Source: JASLQO01 sp002327525
Lineage (GTDB): Bacteria; Pseudomonadota; Gammaproteobacteria; Pseudomonadales; Azotimanducaceae
Assembly (NCBI GenBank): GCA_030744435.1
Contig: JASLQO010000031.1
Span: 114,123 to 178,122, forward strand
Length of the DNA stretch: 64,000 nucleotides
Direction: 5' to 3'
The notes under the pieces are model-generated. The model saw nothing but the letters and a program-made list of their open reading frames with translations. It was not told where the DNA came from and ran no database searches. The stretch's first letter is position 1; every line of letters starts with the position of its first letter. Shown in pieces: positions 62,324-64,000 of this stretch. The translations under genes were made by a program, and so were the position numbers.

Positions 62324-63946
62324 GTGTGCGCACAACCGACAAGACCAGTTCCGCCATCATCGAGGCTGATCCCGGATGGCATTACTCTCACCGCGGATGC
62401 GCTGGCAGCAGCAGCTCGCGATCCTCATCAAAAAGTAGAACTCACCCCCGAGATCATCGAGCGTGTGGCCGTATCCCGGACACTGCTCGACGAATTCGTC
62501 GATGCGGGCAGAATCATCTACGGGGTGACCACCAGTGTCGGCGGTTTCGTCAACTGGCTGGTACCGGCGGCACGCGCGGGTGAGGTACAAAACAACATCC
62601 TGCGCGCCGTCCAGTCCAATGTCGGGCCCTGTCTGGACGACGACCACGTACGTGCCGCAATGCTCGCACGCATCAATTCCCTGGGACGGGGTTACTCGGC
62701 CATCTCTGTCGAGAATCTGAAGAAATACGCCGCCATGTACAACCGCGGCGTGGTGCCCTGCATTCCGGAGAAAGGCTCCCTCGGCACCAGCGGAGATCTG
62801 GGCCCGCTGGCCTGTATTGCGCTGGTGGGCACCGGTCAATGGCGCGCGCGTTATGAAGGTGAGGTCGTACCGGGTGCAGAGGCCCTGCGAAGGGCCGACA
62901 TCGAACCGATGCAACTCAGCTACAAGGAAGGCCTCGCCCTGATCAACGGCACCTCGGTGATGACCGGCCTGGCGGCATGTCTCATCTCCGATGCCAAGCG
63001 TGTGATCAAGGCGCATACGATGGCCTCCTGCATGACGCTGGAGGTGTTGAAGGCCAAGATCATGCCCTTCCACCCGAGTGCTCATGCACAGAAACCGCAT
63101 CCGGGCCAGGTGCGTATTGCCGACTGTGTGTTTTCGACTCTGGCGGACAGCTCCATGATCGTCCAGGACCAGGAAGTGGAACAGTGGCTGCGCAAGATGG
63201 CGAGAGACGAGCCCTGCGATCTGGGCGAACAGATCGAGGATGCTTACTCGATTCGTGCCATGCCACAGATCATGGGCCCGGTCATAGACACGACATTGGT
63301 CACACAGCAGACCATCGAAACCGAAATCAACTCATCCAACGACAATCCACTGATCGTCGTCGAGGAAGGTGATGCGGTACACAACGCCAATTTCCACGGG
63401 CAGTATATTTCAAACGCCATGGACCAGCTGGCCCTGGTGCTGGTGACCATGTGCAATCTGTCGGACCGGCGCAACAACCGCCTGCTGCACCCGGATCTGA
63501 ACGGTGATCTGCCGCCTTTCCTGGTCAAGGAAAATCCAGGCATGCGCCAGGGCCTGATGGGCGGGCAGTTCATGTCCACCTCCCTGACCGCCGAAATACG
63601 ACAGATGGCAACACCCATGTCCATCCAGTCGCTGCCCTCGACGGGCGATTTCCAGGACCATGTCTCTTTCGGCCTCAACGCCGCGCGCCGCACACGCGAT
63701 GTTCTACGCAATGCTCAGTACATACTGGCCTTCGAGCTGATCTGCGCCTGCCAGGGGGCCGATATCCGTGGCGTCGAGCAATTGAGTTCGACAACCCGGA
63801 GACTGCACGCCCTGGTTCGCGAACACGTGCCATACCTCGATCACGACGAGCCGTTGACGGATCATGTCGAGACCCTGGCGGCGCTGTTTTCGACCGGCGC
63901 CCTGCTAGACGCACTACCGGAAGACGCCCCGAGCTACGACTGGTAG
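62324..63946 (+). CDS. MIO-type aromatic amino acid ammonia-lyase/aminomutase (HAL/PAL/TAL family)
   Basis: This 540-residue enzyme removes ammonia from histidine or an aromatic amino acid using a cofactor (MIO) made from three of its own residues. The MIO segment is EKGSLG-T155-S156-G157-DLGPLA, with Thr in place of the usual Ala. IYGVTTSVGGFVN near 65 is the catalytic Tyr loop (YGVxTGxG in others; here TTSVGG). SSNDNPLIVVEEGDAVHNAN near 345 and HVSFGLNAARRTRDVLRN complete the fold. It starts with GTG 62324 and has only a weak ribosome site. The family (histidine, tyrosine, phenylalanine lyase, or aminomutase) cannot be told from sequence alone. It runs to 54 nt from the window end. Confidence 0.87.
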   Translation: MCAQPTRPVPPSSRLIPDGITLTADALAAAARDPHQKVELTPEIIERVAVSRTLLDEFVDAGRIIYGVTTSVGGFVNWLVPAARAGEVQNNILRAVQSNVGPCLDDDHVRAAMLARINSLGRGYSAISVENLKKYAAMYNRGVVPCIPEKGSLGTSGDLGPLACIALVGTGQWRARYEGEVVPGAEALRRADIEPMQLSYKEGLALINGTSVMTGLAACLISDAKRVIKAHTMASCMTLEVLKAKIMPFHPSAHAQKPHPGQVRIADCVFSTLADSSMIVQDQEVEQWLRKMARDEPCDLGEQIEDAYSIRAMPQIMGPVIDTTLVTQQTIETEINSSNDNPLIVVEEGDAVHNANFHGQYISNAMDQLALVLVTMCNLSDRRNNRLLHPDLNGDLPPFLVKENPGMRQGLMGGQFMSTSLTAEIRQMATPMSIQSLPSTGDFQDHVSFGLNAARRTRDVLRNAQYILAFELICACQGADIRGVEQLSSTTRRLHALVREHVPYLDHDEPLTDHVETLAALFSTGALLDALPEDAPSYDW

Positions 63947-64000
63947 CTTCCGGCCGGATCAACTCAGCCTTGACCACCGTTCAACACGAGAGTATATTAA

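Noticed and set aside
1..64000. CRISPR arrays, tRNA/rRNA genes, insertion sequences, prophage or integrase genes
   Set aside because: Looked for, but no repeat-spacer pattern, no recognisable RNA gene and no transposase or integrase motif was seen. A tRNA-Sec (selC) was not recognised either.

Overview
The window is GC-rich, densely coded chromosomal DNA, most like a heterotrophic, probably marine, gammaproteobacterium. The evidence is an acyclic-terpene (Atu)-type acyl-CoA carboxylase block, many acyl-CoA enzymes (dehydrogenases, hydratases, thiolases, CaiB-type CoA transferases), an A2-type aa3 oxidase operon with an FNR/Anr-like box, and a taurine/sulfoacetaldehyde module. The lineage is an inference from gene content only. 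I saw no rRNA, tRNA, CRISPR array, insertion sequence or phage gene.

Layout. 1-4.6 kb: carboxylase alpha subunit, enoyl-CoA hydratase and AtuA in one direction. 4.7-9.2 kb (minus): hydratase, nitroreductase, acyl-CoA dehydrogenase, a decayed dehydrogenase-like gene and an AhpD-like selenoprotein, read away from a divergent HTH regulator with GTATAC palindromes between them. 10-19.8 kb: cytochrome b561, haloalkane dehalogenase-like hydrolase, methyltransferases, an F420/FMN luciferase-like oxidoreductase, a permease and a thiolase, mixed with gene remnants. 20-31 kb: two penicillin-acylase-type Ntn hydrolases, a fumarylacetoacetase-like protein, a thiolase and a second selenoprotein (peroxiredoxin-like). 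31-40.5 kb: respiratory island. On the minus strand are a stand-alone CuA protein and two different heme A synthase homologues; on the plus strand are cox3-sco-cox2-cox1, a small membrane protein, a second sco, and a heme-copper-oxidase-like protein lacking the CuB histidine pair. 40.5-55.8 kb: acyl-CoA/SDR/GMC genes and CoA transferases. 55.9-61.4 kb: citrate synthase, phosphotransacetylase, sulfoacetaldehyde acetyltransferase and an omega-amino acid:pyruvate aminotransferase, which together would carry taurine carbon to citrate. 61.7-64 kb: Lrp/AsnC regulator divergent from a MIO-type ammonia-lyase.

Two signals stand out. First, two genes are read through an in-frame TGA that sits exactly where the family has a catalytic cysteine (AhpD CxxC-xxx-H; Prx-like WCPxC). 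Each is followed at SECIS distance by a hairpin, so the organism very probably makes selenoproteins. Second, the window carries about a dozen broken or chimeric genes. Several join the start of one family to the end of another, which looks like ongoing gene loss by deletion. In-frame TGAs in a decaying aldo/keto reductase fall at non-cysteine positions and give an internal contrast to the real Sec codons.
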